Of a stretch of 64,000 nt of DNA, positions 27,504-37,154 are shown one piece after another. Source of the DNA: Mycolicibacterium sp. P9-22 (GTDB lineage Bacteria; Actinomycetota; Actinomycetes; Mycobacteriales; Mycobacteriaceae). The notes under the pieces were generated by a model. The model was not told where the DNA came from. It saw nothing but the letters and a program-made list of their open reading frames with translations, and searched no databases. Numbering within the stretch: position 1 is the stretch's first letter; the number at the start of each line of letters is the position of its first letter. The stretch spans positions 620,001 to 684,000 of the forward strand of contig NZ_NPKP01000003.1 in assembly GCF_008329585.1 (NCBI RefSeq). Direction: 5' to 3'. The translations under genes and the position numbers were made by a program.

Positions 27504-29059
27504 GTGACAAGCGGCCGATCCGGCGTGCGTTGATCAGTGTGTACGACAAGACGGGTCTGGTGGACCTGGCCCGCGGGCTGCACGAGGCGGGCGTGAGCAT
27601 CGTCTCCACCGGCTCAACCGCCAAAACCATTGCCGGGGCCGGTGTCCCGGTGACCCCGGTGGAGGACGTCACCGGTTTCCCCGAGGTGCTCGACGGCCGG
27701 GTGAAGACGCTGCACCCGAAGGTGCACGCCGGTGTGCTCGCCGACCTGCGCAAGCCCGAGCACGAGGCGGCGCTGGCCGAGTTGGGTATCGCGCCTTTCG
27801 AACTCGTCGTGGTGAACCTGTATCCCTTCAGTGAGACGGTGGCCTCCGGTGCCGGGCCCGACGAGTGCGTCGAGCAGATCGACATCGGTGGCCCGTCCAT
27901 GGTGCGGGCGGCCGCGAAGAACCATCCCAGCGTCGCCGTGGTCGTCGACCCGCTGGGGTATGACGGTGTGCTGGCGGCGGTGCGGGCCGGCGGGTTCGCC
28001 CTGTCCGAGCGGAAGAAGCTGGCGGCGTTGGCTTTCCAGCACACCGCCGAGTACGACGTGGCGGTGGCGGGTTGGATGGTCTCGGTGCTTGCGCCGGAAG
28101 GGGGCGCGGAACTGCCGCGCTGGGTGGGTTCCACCTCGCGGCGCACCGCGGTGCTGCGCTACGGCGAGAACCCGCACCAGAAGGCCGCACTGTACCGCGA
28201 CGACTCCGGCTGGCCGGGCCTGGCGCAGGCCGAGCAGCTGCACGGCAAGGAGATGTCCTACAACAACTACACCGACGCCGATGCCGCCTGGCGGGCCGCG
28301 TTCGACCACGAGCAGACCTGCGTGGCGATCATCAAGCACGCCAACCCCTGCGGGATCGCGGTGTCGACGGTGTCGGTCGCCGATGCGCACGCCAAGGCGC
28401 ACGCGTGTGATCCGTTGTCGGCATTCGGCGGCGTGATCGCCACCAACACCACCGTGAGTGTGGAGATGGCGCAGACGGTCGCCGATATCTTCACCGAGGT
28501 GATCGTGGCGCCGGCCTATGAGCCCGGCGCGGTGGAGGTGCTGACCAAGAAGAAGAACATCCGCATCCTAGTGGCTGCCGAGCCGGAGGGTGCCGCCGTC
28601 GATTTCCGGCCGATCAGCGGTGGGCTGCTGGTGCAGGAGCGTGACGCGCTCGACGCCGAGGGCGACGATCCGAACAACTGGACGCTGGCCACCGGAGACC
28701 CCGCCGACAGCGCGACGCTGGCGGATCTGGTCTTCGCCTGGCGCGCGGGCCGCGCGGTGAAGTCCAACGCCATCGTGATCGCCAAGGACGGGGCCACCGT
28801 GGGCGTCGGTATGGGACAGGTCAATCGGGTGGACGCCGCCCGGCTGGCGGTGGAGCGGGCCGGTGACCGCACCCAGGGCGCGGTGGCGTCATCGGATGCG
28901 TTCTTCCCGTTCCCGGACGGTCTGCAGACGCTCATCGATGCCGGGGTGAAGGCCGTCGTGCACCCGGGCGGATCGGTGCGCGATGACGAGGTCACCGCCG
29001 CTGCCGCCGCGGCCGGGATCACGCTGTACCTCACCGGCGCACGGCACTTCGCGCACTAG
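27500..29059 (+). CDS. purH: Bifunctional AICAR transformylase / IMP cyclohydrolase
   Basis: The 519-residue enzyme catalyses the last two steps to IMP. The N-terminal IMP cyclohydrolase (1-195) shows [27 protein letters not shown] and [13 protein letters not shown]. The C-terminal AICAR transformylase has [13 protein letters not shown], the catalytic KHANPCG segment and [10 protein letters not shown]. Length is standard. ATG 27500 overlaps the purN stop, so expression is coupled. Confidence 0.97.
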   Translation: MSDKRPIRRALISVYDKTGLVDLARGLHEAGVSIVSTGSTAKTIAGAGVPVTPVEDVTGFPEVLDGRVKTLHPKVHAGVLADLRKPEHEAALAELGIAPFELVVVNLYPFSETVASGAGPDECVEQIDIGGPSMVRAAAKNHPSVAVVVDPLGYDGVLAAVRAGGFALSERKKLAALAFQHTAEYDVAVAGWMVSVLAPEGGAELPRWVGSTSRRTAVLRYGENPHQKAALYRDDSGWPGLAQAEQLHGKEMSYNNYTDADAAWRAAFDHEQTCVAIIKHANPCGIAVSTVSVADAHAKAHACDPLSAFGGVIATNTTVSVEMAQTVADIFTEVIVAPAYEPGAVEVLTKKKNIRILVAAEPEGAAVDFRPISGGLLVQERDALDAEGDDPNNWTLATGDPADSATLADLVFAWRAGRAVKSNAIVIAKDGATVGVGMGQVNRVDAARLAVERAGDRTQGAVASSDAFFPFPDGLQTLIDAGVKAVVHPGGSVRDDEVTAAAAAAGITLYLTGARHFAH

Positions 29060-29086
29060 CACCGTGGTCGAGCGGCCTGGGGGCAC

Positions 29087-29102
29087 CTCCCGCTTGCGGG
29101 GG
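29087..29102. terminator. Short GC hairpin between purH and the DUF559 pseudogene
   Basis: The sequence CTCCCGC-TT-GCGGGGG can form a 6-7 bp stem between the purH stop at 29059 and the convergent stop at 29104. It is short and has no T-run on the + strand, so terminator function is only plausible. Confidence 0.3.
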
Positions 29103-29103
29103 A

Positions 29104-29933
29104 TTATGGCACGGGATTTCGCAAAATCTGTGTGATAAGTGGCCATTCGGCACCCGCTGCGCGTAGAGCTTCACATGTCCGAAAGATGACGACCTGGGGG
29201 CGGTAGCGCAGGATTTCGGCGCTGACGCGGATGATCCGCCACCCCAGCGCGGCCAGGTCGGCCATGCGGTCGATATCGCGTGCGTGCTGGGCGGGGTCCT
29301 TCCAGTGCTGTTCGCCGTCATACTCGACGCCGACCTTGAACTCTTCGTAACCCATATCGAGGCGGTAGGGATGCACCCGGATCTGGGTGCGTGGCTTCGG
29401 CAGGCCGGCCTCGATGAGTACCAGTCGGGTCCTGGTCTCCTGCGGGGACTCGGCGCCGCCATCCATCAGCTCGACCACTTCACGAAGCTGAACAAGCCCT
29501 CTGACACCGCGATGCCGGGCGATCAGTGGGTCGATGTGCTGGCCGGTCACGCCGGTCTGGTGTGCCAGCGCGTCCACCCGGATGACGGCGCGCAGGAGAC
29601 CCTTACGACGGCCCAGATCGAAGGCGGTCCGTGCGGGTGTCGTCGCGGCGATGCCGGAGACGTCGCAGATTTCAGATGCGTGGAGTTCGTCTCGGTGGAT
29701 GACGATGCCGCGTCGGCGTCGATCCATCGGGTGCCGAACAGCGCCGAGGCGGACACGCCACCCACGACGGCCTTGCGGTCCGACCACAGCCAGGCGGCCT
29801 TCGCGCGGACGCCCGCGGTCACTGGCGAGCCCGGCGGCAAAAACACGTTGCGGTGAAGACGGCGATGCTGCTCCAAGGAGCGTCTTGTCACGGTGCCTGC
29901 GCTGAGGGCCTCGGTGCCCAGGAAAGGGGTCAT
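29104..29933 (-). pseudogene. Frameshifted DUF559 (Vsr-like endonuclease fold) protein
   Basis: From ATG 29933 the frame reads MTPFLGTEALSAGTVTRR with an AbiEi-like winged-helix head, up to GTRWIDADA near 29709. The remainder (IVIHRDELHASEICDVSG through the DUF559 core KVGVEYDGEQHW, RIIRVSAEILRYRPQ) lies in another frame. One base restored near 29707-29711 gives a 276-residue protein. The DUF559 core has the Asp/Glu-x-Gln-His arrangement of the restriction-endonuclease-like fold. This family is common and variable in mycobacteria; its function is unknown. The break may be genuine decay or a one-base assembly error. Confidence 0.8.
29109..29151 (+). repeat. Imperfect 43-bp direct repeat, copy 1 (3' end of the DUF559 gene)
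   Basis: This segment encodes, on the minus strand, the C-terminal AEWPLITQILRNPVP of the DUF559 protein. It matches 30049-30091 at 36 of 43 positions in the same orientation. Confidence 0.75.
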
Positions 29934-30048
29934 GCGAGGAGAGTCGCGCCGGCCTGAGACGGATCAACGCTCTCGCAGCCGTACGAGCCTCACGCTGGGG
30001 ATGGGCAGGTGATTGTGGATAAACGACTTCGCCGAGTGGCCACTTATC

Positions 30049-30091
30049 GCACGGGATCTCGCATTATCTGTGCAACAAGTGGCCAGTCGGC
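30049..30091 (+). repeat. Imperfect 43-bp direct repeat, copy 2: remnant 3' end of a second DUF559 gene
   Basis: On the minus strand this reads ADWPLVAQIMRDPVR followed by a stop, clearly homologous to the end of the neighbouring DUF559 protein, but no body of a gene precedes it. It is therefore the leftover tail of a lost paralogue. It also contains an inverted repeat, TGGCCACTT (30038-30046) with AAGTGGCCA (30077-30085). The surrounding 29934-30100 region is otherwise non-coding. Confidence 0.65.
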
Positions 30092-30100
30092 GAATCAGGG

Positions 30101-31111
30101 TCAGGCAGCCTCGTCATGTGCCGCCGAGGTGACGTGCCCGATGAAGGACGCGATCTCCGCGACCGCTTTCCGGGCATCGGGGTTGACGTCGAAGGACAGC
30201 TGGAACATGTGCATCGCCTTGTCCCACACCTGAACCCACACATCGACACCGGCCGCGCTGAGCTGATCGGCCAGCACGAAGGTGTCGTTGCGCAGCATCT
30301 CGTTGGTGCCGATCTGCAGCAGGAACGGGCCCAGGCCGGCCGCGCTGGCCTCCGCGGGCATGATCGGCACCGGTCGCGTGCCGTTCACGGTGGCGAACAC
30401 GTCGTAGATGAACTTCACCGTCATGAACGGGAACAGCACGTCCTTGTGGTCCCGCAGCGCGCGGTACTTGAGGTCCATGTCCGCCGACGTCAATGCCGAG
30501 AGCAGCACCTGCCCGGCCGGCACCGTCAGCCCGGCGTCGCGGATCGCCAGCGCGGTGTCGGCGGCGATCAGCCCACCCGCCGAATCGCCGGCGAGCACGA
30601 TGCGGCCGGGCTGGAAGCCCAGCGACAGTACGTGCCGGTAGGCGTCCACGCCGTCCTCGACGGCCTCGTCGATGCTGGCCTGCGGTGCCAGCCGATAGCC
30701 GACGTTGAGCACCTGGGCGCCCGTGGCGGCCGACAGCTTCGAGACGAAACGGCGGTGCGAGTTCAGGCCGAGCGTCACCAACGCCGACCCGTGGAAATAG
30801 ATGATCACCTGATCCGAATCTGCTGCTTTGGGCGCCGCCACCCATTCGGCGGGGCAGTGTGGCAGCCGCTCCGGGGTGACCGCGGTGCCCGGCAGCGGCC
30901 GGATGAGGCGCAGCGGGCGATCGATGGTGTCGAGGTGCGCGCGCTGCAGTCCGGCCGGCCAGATCCGGTTGATGACCAGGCCGATCACCGTGAGCAGTCC
31001 CAGCACCGGACGCAGGGTGAGTGCGGTCAGCACACCCAGCGCTCGGGACTGCCATGACGCCGGGCCGAAGCTCACTGTGCTGGGGCGATCACGCCACTCG
31101 TGCAAGTTCAC
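30101..31111 (-). CDS. Alpha/beta hydrolase, hormone-sensitive-lipase (Lip) family
   Basis: The 336-residue esterase/lipase-like protein has the nucleophile in GDSAGG, the Asp in LLQIGTNEMLRND and the His in KAMHMFQL. The usual HGGG oxyanion motif reads YFHGSALVTLGL, a variant seen in some mycobacterial Lip proteins. A hydrophobic stretch near 30-55 (VLTALTLRPVLGLLTVIGLV) may anchor it to the membrane. I take GTG 31111 because TACCAT is placed as a -10 exactly upstream for a leaderless start, overlapping a perfect operator palindrome; GTG 31141 would translate through it. Probable substrate: short-chain esters. The locus is inserted relative to M. tuberculosis. Confidence 0.82.
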   Translation of the reverse strand: MNLHEWRDRPSTVSFGPASWQSRALGVLTALTLRPVLGLLTVIGLVINRIWPAGLQRAHLDTIDRPLRLIRPLPGTAVTPERLPHCPAEWVAAPKAADSDQVIIYFHGSALVTLGLNSHRRFVSKLSAATGAQVLNVGYRLAPQASIDEAVEDGVDAYRHVLSLGFQPGRIVLAGDSAGGLIAADTALAIRDAGLTVPAGQVLLSALTSADMDLKYRALRDHKDVLFPFMTVKFIYDVFATVNGTRPVPIMPAEASAAGLGPFLLQIGTNEMLRNDTFVLADQLSAAGVDVWVQVWDKAMHMFQLSFDVNPDARKAVAEIASFIGHVTSAAHDEAA

Positions 31112-31112
31112 G

Positions 31113-31125
31113 GTACCAATGGTAC
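31113..31125. promoter_or_regulatory. Palindromic operator upstream of the lipase gene
   Basis: GTACCAATGGTAC is palindromic around its centre and overlaps the proposed -10 (TACCAT on the minus strand). A closely related element, TACCGACGGTA, lies upstream of the atuA operon at 43616-43626. This suggests a shared TetR-like regulator binding TACCnnnGGTA. Confidence 0.55.
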
Positions 31126-31204
31126 TGGGTAGTTTTCTCACGGCGAAGCCCGGAACGGTCAGGTGGGCAAGCCCACAGGCGACAGCAGTCGTAGCGTGGA
31201 CGTC

Positions 31205-32587
31205 GTGACGTCACCTAATGATCTGCCCCGCACCGTCGGCGAGCTGCGCGCCTCTGGCCATCAGGAGCGCGGCATCAAACAGGAACTCCGGGAGAACCTG
31301 CTCGCCCGCCTCGCGGACGGAACCGAGATCTGGACCGGGCTGTTCGGTTTCGAGGACACGGTGCTGCCGCAGGTGGAACGGGCATTGATCGCCGGTCACG
31401 ACTTCGTGCTGCTCGGGGAGCGCGGCCAGGGCAAGACCCGGTTGCTGCGATCGCTGATCGGGCTGCTCGACGAGTGGACGCCGGTGATCGAGGGCTCCGA
31501 ACTGCATGAGCACCCCTACTCTCCGATCACACCCGAATCGATCCGCCGGGCGTCCGACGCCGGCGACGGTCTGCCGATCGGGTGGATTCACCGCAGCGAG
31601 CGCTACACCGAGAAGCTCGCCACCCCGGACACCAGCGTGGCGGACCTGGTCGGCGATATCGACCCCATCAAGGTCGCCGAGGGCCGCAGCCTCGGCGATC
31701 CGGAGACCATCGCCTACGGCCTCATCCCGCGCTCGCACCGGGGCATCGTCGCGGTCAACGAACTGCCCGACCTCGCCGAGCGCATCCAGGTCGCGATGCT
31801 CAACGTGATGGAGGAGCGCGATATCCAGGTGCGCGGTTACACGCTGCGGCTGCCGCTCGACGTGCTCGTGGTCGCCAGCGCCAACCCCGAGGACTACACC
31901 AACCGCGGCCGCATCATCACCCCGCTCAAGGACCGTTTCGGCGCCGAGATCCGGACCCACTACCCGCTGGAACTCGATGCCGAGGTCGGTGTCATCTCCC
32001 AGGAAGCGCACCTTTCCGCGGAGGTCCCCGAATATCTGCTGGCCGTCATCGCCCGGTTCGCCCGCGCCCTGCGCGAATCCACCGCGGTCGATCAGCGTTC
32101 GGGTGTCTCGGCGCGGTTCGCCATCGCCGCGGCCGAGACCGTGGCGGCTTCGGCCCGGCACCGCGGCGCCATCCTCGGCGAGCAGGACCCGGTGGCCAGG
32201 GTGGTCGACCTCGGCACCGTGATCGACGTGCTGCGCGGCAAGCTGGAATTCGAATCCGGTGAGGAGGGCCGCGAGCAGGCGGTGATGGAACACCTGCTGC
32301 GCCGCGCCACCGCGGACACCGCGTCCCGTGCGCTCGGCGGTATCGACGTCGGCCCGCTGGTGGCCGCCGTGGAGGCCGGTTCGCCGGTGACGACGGGGGA
32401 GCGGGTGTCGGCCAAGGATGTGCTGGCCGCGCTGCCGGAACTGCCGGTGCTCGACGAGATCGCCGACCGCCTGGGCGCCCAGACCGAGGGCCAGCGCGCG
32501 GCCGCGGTCGAGCTCGTGCTGGAGGGCCTCTACCTGGCCAAGCGCATCGACAAGCAATCCGATGAGGGTGAAACCGTCTATGGCTAA
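31205..32587 (+). CDS. MoxR/ChlI-like AAA+ ATPase (magnesium-chelatase-type)
   Basis: The 460-residue AAA+ protein has Walker A LLGERGQGKTRLL near residue 78, Walker B GIVAVNELPDL, sensor-1 VLVVASANPEDYTNRG and an Arg-finger region TPLKDRFGAEI. It is the Rv0958 homologue. MoxR-type ATPases work with VWA-domain partners as chaperones that insert metals or mature complexes; the partner is the overlapping next gene. The start is GTG 31205, which begins the conserved VTSPNDLPRTVGELRASG; upstream in-frame codons are not conserved. Real chlorophyll-type chelation is not expected in this organism. Confidence 0.9.
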   Translation: MTSPNDLPRTVGELRASGHQERGIKQELRENLLARLADGTEIWTGLFGFEDTVLPQVERALIAGHDFVLLGERGQGKTRLLRSLIGLLDEWTPVIEGSELHEHPYSPITPESIRRASDAGDGLPIGWIHRSERYTEKLATPDTSVADLVGDIDPIKVAEGRSLGDPETIAYGLIPRSHRGIVAVNELPDLAERIQVAMLNVMEERDIQVRGYTLRLPLDVLVVASANPEDYTNRGRIITPLKDRFGAEIRTHYPLELDAEVGVISQEAHLSAEVPEYLLAVIARFARALRESTAVDQRSGVSARFAIAAAETVAASARHRGAILGEQDPVARVVDLGTVIDVLRGKLEFESGEEGREQAVMEHLLRRATADTASRALGGIDVGPLVAAVEAGSPVTTGERVSAKDVLAALPELPVLDEIADRLGAQTEGQRAAAVELVLEGLYLAKRIDKQSDEGETVYG

Positions 32588-34544
32588 ACGCCTTTCCCGG
32601 TACTCGCGATACTCCGGCGGGCCCGATCCGCTGGCGCCGCCCGTCGATCTGCGGGAGGCCCTCGACGCGATCGGCGAGGACGTCATGTCCGGCGCGTCAC
32701 CCCGCCGGGCGCTACAGGAGCTGATGCGCCGCGGCACCGAGAACATGCCGGGGGCCGATCGGCTGGCCGCCGAGGTGAACCGCCGGCGCCGGGAACTGTT
32801 ACAGCGCAATAATCTCGACGGCACCCTGGCCGAGGTCAAGAAGCTGCTCGACGAGGCGGTGCTGGCCGAGCGCAAGGAACTCGCCCGCGCTCTCGACGAT
32901 GACGCCCGCTTCGGTGAGATGCAGATCGAGGCGCTGTCGCCCTCTCCGGCCAAAGGGGTCCAGGAACTCGCCGAATACGACTGGCGCTCACCGGAAGCCC
33001 GCGAAAAGTACGACCAGATCAAGGATCTGCTCGGCAGGGAGATGCTCGACCAGCGTTTCGCCGGCATGAAGGAGGCGCTGCAGAACGCCACCGATGAGGA
33101 CCGGCAGGCGATCAACAAGATGCTCGACGATCTCAACGATCTGCTGGAGAAGCACGCGGCGGGTGAGGACACGAGCGAGGATTTCGAGAAGTTCATGGCC
33201 GAACACGGCCAGCACTTCCCGGAGAACCCACGTAATGTCGACGAGCTGATGGACTCGCTGGCCAAACGATCCGCCGCCGCCCAGCGTTTCCGCAACAGCC
33301 TGTCCGAAACCCAGCGCGCCGAACTGGATGCGCTGGCGCAGCAGGCCTTCGGGTCCCCGTCGCTGATGAACGCACTGAACCGGCTGGATGCCAATCTGCA
33401 GGCGGCCCGCCCCGGCGAGGACTGGTCCGGTTCGGAGGAGTTCAGCGGTGACGACCCGATGGGCATGGGCCAGGGCACCCAGGCGCTGGCCGATATCAGC
33501 GAGCTCGAGCAGCTGGCCGAGCAACTGTCGCAGAGCTACGCCGGCGCGACCATGGAGGACGTCGACCTGGACATGCTGGCCCGCCAGCTCGGTGACGAGG
33601 CCGCGGTGAACGCACGCACCCTCGCCGATCTGGAGCGCGCACTGACAGACCAGGGCTTCCTGGACCGCGGCTCCGACGGCCAGTTCCGGTTGTCGCCCAA
33701 GGCGATGCGCCAACTCGGGCAGACCGCGCTACGCGATGTGGCGCAACAGCTTTCCGGCCGCCACGGTGAGCGCGACACCCGCCGGGCCGGCGCGGCCGGT
33801 GAGCTGACCGGTGCCACCCGGCCGTGGGCGTTCGGGGACACCGAACCGTGGAACGTCACCCGGACGATCACCAATGCGGTGCTGCGCCAAGCCGGTTCGG
33901 GGGTCATCGACGGGCCGGTGCGGTTCAGCGTCGAGGACGTCGAGATCTCCGAGACCGAGACGCGCACCCAGTCTGCCGTCGCGCTGCTGGTGGACACCAG
34001 CTTCTCCATGGTGATGGAGAACCGCTGGCTGCCGATGAAGCGGACCGCGCTGGCGCTCAACCATCTGGTGAGCACCCGGTTCCGTTCCGACGACCTGGAG
34101 ATCATCGCGTTCGGCAGGCACGCGCGTACCGTCAGCGCCGCCGAACTGACCGCTCTGGAGGGCGTGCGCGACCAGGGCACCAACCTGCACCATGCGCTGG
34201 CGCTGGCCGCGCGGCATCTGCGACGCCATCCGAACGCGCAACCGGTGGTGATGATCGTGACCGACGGCGAGCCCACCGCGCACCTGGAGGATTTCGGGGA
34301 CGGTGCGGAGGCGTTCTTCTACTACCCGCCGCATCCGCGCACCATCGCGCTGACGGTGAAGGGGTTCGACGAGCTGGCCGCGCTCGGCGCGCAGCTGACC
34401 ATCTTCCGCCTCGGCAGCGATCCCGGATTGGCCCGGTTCATCGATCAGGTGGCACGCCGCGTCGGGGGCCGGGTGGTGGTGCCGGATCTGGACGGGCTGG
34501 GCGCGGCCGTGGTCGGGGACTATCTGCGGGCGCGGCGCCGCTGA
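32580..34544 (+). CDS. VWA-domain protein, partner of the MoxR-like ATPase
   Basis: The 654-residue protein has a long acidic helical N-terminal region (1-430; Glu/Lys/Asp-rich, coiled-coil tendency around 60-230) and a C-terminal von Willebrand A domain (about 465-650). The MIDAS metal site is intact: DTSFS near 473, then the Thr in DQGTNLHHAL and the Asp in VTDGEPTAH. It overlaps the ATPase gene by 8 bases (ATGGCTAA), the classic MoxR-VWA arrangement for a two-component chaperone. It is the Rv0959 homologue. Client protein unknown. Confidence 0.9.
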   Translation: MAKRLSRYSRYSGGPDPLAPPVDLREALDAIGEDVMSGASPRRALQELMRRGTENMPGADRLAAEVNRRRRELLQRNNLDGTLAEVKKLLDEAVLAERKELARALDDDARFGEMQIEALSPSPAKGVQELAEYDWRSPEAREKYDQIKDLLGREMLDQRFAGMKEALQNATDEDRQAINKMLDDLNDLLEKHAAGEDTSEDFEKFMAEHGQHFPENPRNVDELMDSLAKRSAAAQRFRNSLSETQRAELDALAQQAFGSPSLMNALNRLDANLQAARPGEDWSGSEEFSGDDPMGMGQGTQALADISELEQLAEQLSQSYAGATMEDVDLDMLARQLGDEAAVNARTLADLERALTDQGFLDRGSDGQFRLSPKAMRQLGQTALRDVAQQLSGRHGERDTRRAGAAGELTGATRPWAFGDTEPWNVTRTITNAVLRQAGSGVIDGPVRFSVEDVEISETETRTQSAVALLVDTSFSMVMENRWLPMKRTALALNHLVSTRFRSDDLEIIAFGRHARTVSAAELTALEGVRDQGTNLHHALALAARHLRRHPNAQPVVMIVTDGEPTAHLEDFGDGAEAFFYYPPHPRTIALTVKGFDELAALGAQLTIFRLGSDPGLARFIDQVARRVGGRVVVPDLDGLGAAVVGDYLRARRR

Positions 34545-34588
34545 CCGGATTTCACGCTTGCGCGTGGAGTTCGAGCAAAGAAAACGCC

Positions 34589-35167
34589 TCAGCTGTTCTT
34601 GCGTTTCTTGCGCTTGATGCCGACGCTGCCCCACAGCGAGAAGCCGCGGATGGTGATGCACGGGGCGCCGGGTGTGCCCTGCTCGCCGACGTGATCGAAA
34701 GAGCCCATCACGCCGTGGCCGCGGATGGCGACGTTGACCTCCGGCGGGAGCAGGATGGTCTGCCCGCCGAAGATCGAGATCGAGTGGATATCCACTTCGG
34801 GCGAGGTGAAATCGGCGTACCGCAGGTCGATCACACCACCGCCGAACAGGGCGAACGCCGTCAGCCGTTTCGGGACGTTCCAGCGGCCGCGCCGCTCGAA
34901 ACCGCTCAGAATGGCCAGCAACAGCGTGGACGGTGCCGGCTTGCGGGTGCCGCCGCAGTTGGCGGTGGTGGCGAAGTCCGGCAGATCGGCGGACAGTCGG
35001 GACAATTCGCCGTGCGTGGTCGCGGCGTAGGCCTTGGCCAACCGCTGCTCGTATTCGTCCATCGACAGCCTGCCCGCCGACGCGGCGTCGGTCAGCAACT
35101 GGGCTACCTGGATGCGCTCGGCGTCGCCGGCGCGGGTCGAGCCGTTCTGCCACGACGAAGTGCTCAT
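34589..35167 (-). CDS. DUF1707 SHOCT-like domain protein with C-terminal beta-helix-like region
   Basis: The 192-residue protein begins with a DUF1707 domain (RAGDAERIQVAQLLTDAASAG, then RLSMDEYEQRLAKAYAATTHGEL). The C-terminal part, from about residue 90 (LFGGGVIDLRYADF, ISIFGGQTILLPPEV, IRGHGVMGSFDH), resembles LiaF/DUF2154-type cell-wall-sensing domains built of short beta repeats. The last residues are Lys/Arg-rich. It is the Rv0966c positional homologue. It may sense envelope stress. ATG 35167 is preferred over GTG 35173. Confidence 0.82.
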   Translation of the reverse strand: MSTSSWQNGSTRAGDAERIQVAQLLTDAASAGRLSMDEYEQRLAKAYAATTHGELSRLSADLPDFATTANCGGTRKPAPSTLLLAILSGFERRGRWNVPKRLTAFALFGGGVIDLRYADFTSPEVDIHSISIFGGQTILLPPEVNVAIRGHGVMGSFDHVGEQGTPGAPCITIRGFSLWGSVGIKRKKRKNS

Positions 35168-35238
35168 TGTCACTGAGCCTACGACTCACGCCGGTAAACG
35201 CAAGCTCGTCGCGAAACCGGCAAACCCGAGCGGTTCGC

Positions 35239-35994
35239 TCACACCCAGTCGGGGCTGCGTTTCTGCAGGAAGGCCAGCATGCCCTCGCGGGCTTCGGCGG
35301 AGGTGAACAGCTCGGCGGACTGCGCGGTCAGCGCGTCGGCATGCGCATCGAAGCCGGCGAGGATCCCGGCCGTCGTCAGCGCCTTGGATGCCGCCAGTCC
35401 CTGCGGGGACGCCTTGGCGATATCGGCGGCCAGCGCGGCGACCGTGCCGGCCACGTCGTCGGCGGCGATGGTGATCAACCCGATGCGCTCGGCCTCCGCG
35501 GGGGCGAACTTCTCTCCGGTGAGGAAGTAGCGGCCCGCGGCCCGCGCGGTCAGTTTCGGCAGCAGCGTCAGCGAGATGATCGACGGGGCGACACCGATGC
35601 GGGCCTCGGTGAGCGCGAAGGTGCTCTGCGGGCCGGCCACCGCGATATCGCAGGCCCCGACCAGCCCCATGCCGCCGGCGCGGACGTGACCGTCCACGGC
35701 GGCGATGACGGGGACCGCTGCCGCCAGGATGGCCCGTAGCAGCGTGGTCATCTCGCGGGCGCGGTCCACCGCGATGTCCCCGGGGTCGCGGCCGGCGGCT
35801 TCAGCGAGGTCGGCACCGGCACAGAAGGTCTTACCGGTGTGGCCGAGCACCACCACGCGTGCGCCGGCGGCGACGGCGTCGTCGAAGCCTCGGTGCAGTT
35901 GCTCGACGAGCGCGGTGGACAGCGCGTTGTGGTTGTGCGGGGAGTCCAGCGTCAGCCGGGCGACCCGGCCCTCCAGCGCGTAGTGAACGAGCAT
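35239..35994 (-). CDS. echA7: Enoyl-CoA hydratase/isomerase (EchA7-like)
   Basis: The 251-residue crotonase-fold enzyme is the last gene of a six-gene catabolic operon. Oxyanion-hole segments FCAGADLAEAA and GHVRAGGMGLVGACDIAVAG are present. The second motif has an Arg-Ala in place of the usual Gly at the start. The catalytic acid in TEARIGVAPSI is Glu-Ala-Arg as in many EchA proteins. Expected role: hydration of an unsaturated or branched enoyl-CoA, such as 3-methylglutaconyl-CoA or a terpenoid analogue. ATG 35994 overlaps the fadE12 stop (ATGA). Confidence 0.9.
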   Translation of the reverse strand: MLVHYALEGRVARLTLDSPHNHNALSTALVEQLHRGFDDAVAAGARVVVLGHTGKTFCAGADLAEAAGRDPGDIAVDRAREMTTLLRAILAAAVPVIAAVDGHVRAGGMGLVGACDIAVAGPQSTFALTEARIGVAPSIISLTLLPKLTARAAGRYFLTGEKFAPAEAERIGLITIAADDVAGTVAALAADIAKASPQGLAASKALTTAGILAGFDAHADALTAQSAELFTSAEAREGMLAFLQKRSPDWV

Positions 35995-37154
35995 CAGTAC
36001 GACCGGGGCAGACCCAGCGAGGTCTGCGCGACGAAGTTCAGGATCATCTCCCGGCTCACCGGCGCGATGCGTGCCAGTCGGGACGCGGTGAGCACCGACG
36101 CGATGCCGTATTCCTTGGTCAGCCCGTTGCCGCCCAGTGATTGCACGGCCTGGTCGACGGCGCGCACCGAGGCCTCGCCCGCGGCGTACTTGGCCATGTT
36201 CGCGGCCTCCGCGGCGCCGAAATCGTCACCGCCGTCATAGAGCGACGCGGCCTTCTGCATCATCAACTTGGCGAGCTCGATCTCGATGTGGTTCTGCGCC
36301 AACGGATGCGAGATGCCCTGATGCGCACCGATGGGCGTCTTCCACACCTGCCGGGTCTTGACGTAATCGGTGGCCTTGCCGATGGCGAAGCGACCCATGC
36401 CGACCGCGCTGGCCGCACCCATGATGCGTTCGGGGTTCAGCCCGGCGAACAGCTGCGCGATCGCCGCGTCTTCGGAGCCGACCAGCGCGTTGGCGGGCAA
36501 CCGCACGTCGTCGAGGAACACCTGGAACTGGTACTCGGGACTGAGGATCTCCATCTCGATCTTCGTCCACGACAGCCCTGGGGTGTCGGTGGGCACCACG
36601 AACAGCGCCGGCTTCAGATTGCCGGTCTTGTGATCCTCGGTGCGCCCCACCACGAGCACCGCCTGGGCCTGATCGACACCGGAGATGTAGACCTTCTGCC
36701 CTGACAGGATCCAGTCGCTGCCATCGCGGCGTGCGGTGGTTGTGATGCGGTGGCTGTTGGAGCCCGCATCGGGCTCGGTGATGGCGAACGCCATCGTGAT
36801 GGAGCCGTCGGCGATTCCCGGAATCCAGCGCTTCTTCTGCTCATCGGTGCCGAACTTGCTGATGATGGTGCCGTTGATGGCGGGGGAGACCACCATCATC
36901 AGCAGCGGACAGCCGCCCGCCGACATCTCCTCCATCACCATCGAGAGCTCGTACATGCCCGCGCCGCCGCCACCGTATTCCTCGGGCAGGTTCACCCCGA
37001 TGAAGCCGAGCTTGCCTGCCTCCGCCCACAGTTCGTCGGTGTGCGCGCCGGCGCGCGCCTTCTCCAGGTAGTAGTCCTGGCCATAGTTGGCGGCCATGCC
37101 GGAGACTGCCTTGCGCAGCGCCTGCTGTTCCTCGGTTTCGACGAAGCTGGTCAT
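35994..37154 (-). CDS. fadE12: Acyl-CoA dehydrogenase (FadE12-like)
   Basis: The 386-residue flavoprotein introduces the alpha-beta double bond into an acyl-CoA. Seen: FAITEPDAGSNS (FAD/substrate loop), GQKVYISGVDQA, and the C-terminal QSLGGNGLTKEYG flavin-binding block. The candidate catalytic base lies near LTKEYGI. ATG 37154 overlaps accA2 by 4 bases. Within the operon it is the second dehydrogenase, implying two oxidation steps or two chain lengths. Confidence 0.92.
   Translation of the reverse strand: MTSFVETEEQQALRKAVSGMAANYGQDYYLEKARAGAHTDELWAEAGKLGFIGVNLPEEYGGGGAGMYELSMVMEEMSAGGCPLLMMVVSPAINGTIISKFGTDEQKKRWIPGIADGSITMAFAITEPDAGSNSHRITTTARRDGSDWILSGQKVYISGVDQAQAVLVVGRTEDHKTGNLKPALFVVPTDTPGLSWTKIEMEILSPEYQFQVFLDDVRLPANALVGSEDAAIAQLFAGLNPERIMGAASAVGMGRFAIGKATDYVKTRQVWKTPIGAHQGISHPLAQNHIEIELAKLMMQKAASLYDGGDDFGAAEAANMAKYAAGEASVRAVDQAVQSLGGNGLTKEYGIASVLTASRLARIAPVSREMILNFVAQTSLGLPRSY

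Noticed and set aside
31211..33478. 755-codon minus-strand frame opposite the MoxR/VWA genes
   Set aside because: Ser/Arg-rich low-complexity translation without motifs; the + strand pair is conserved.
31205..34544. Genuine magnesium chelatase for chlorophyll or cobalamin
   Set aside because: Only MoxR-type ATPase and VWA partner are present; no large H subunit or tetrapyrrole gene is nearby.
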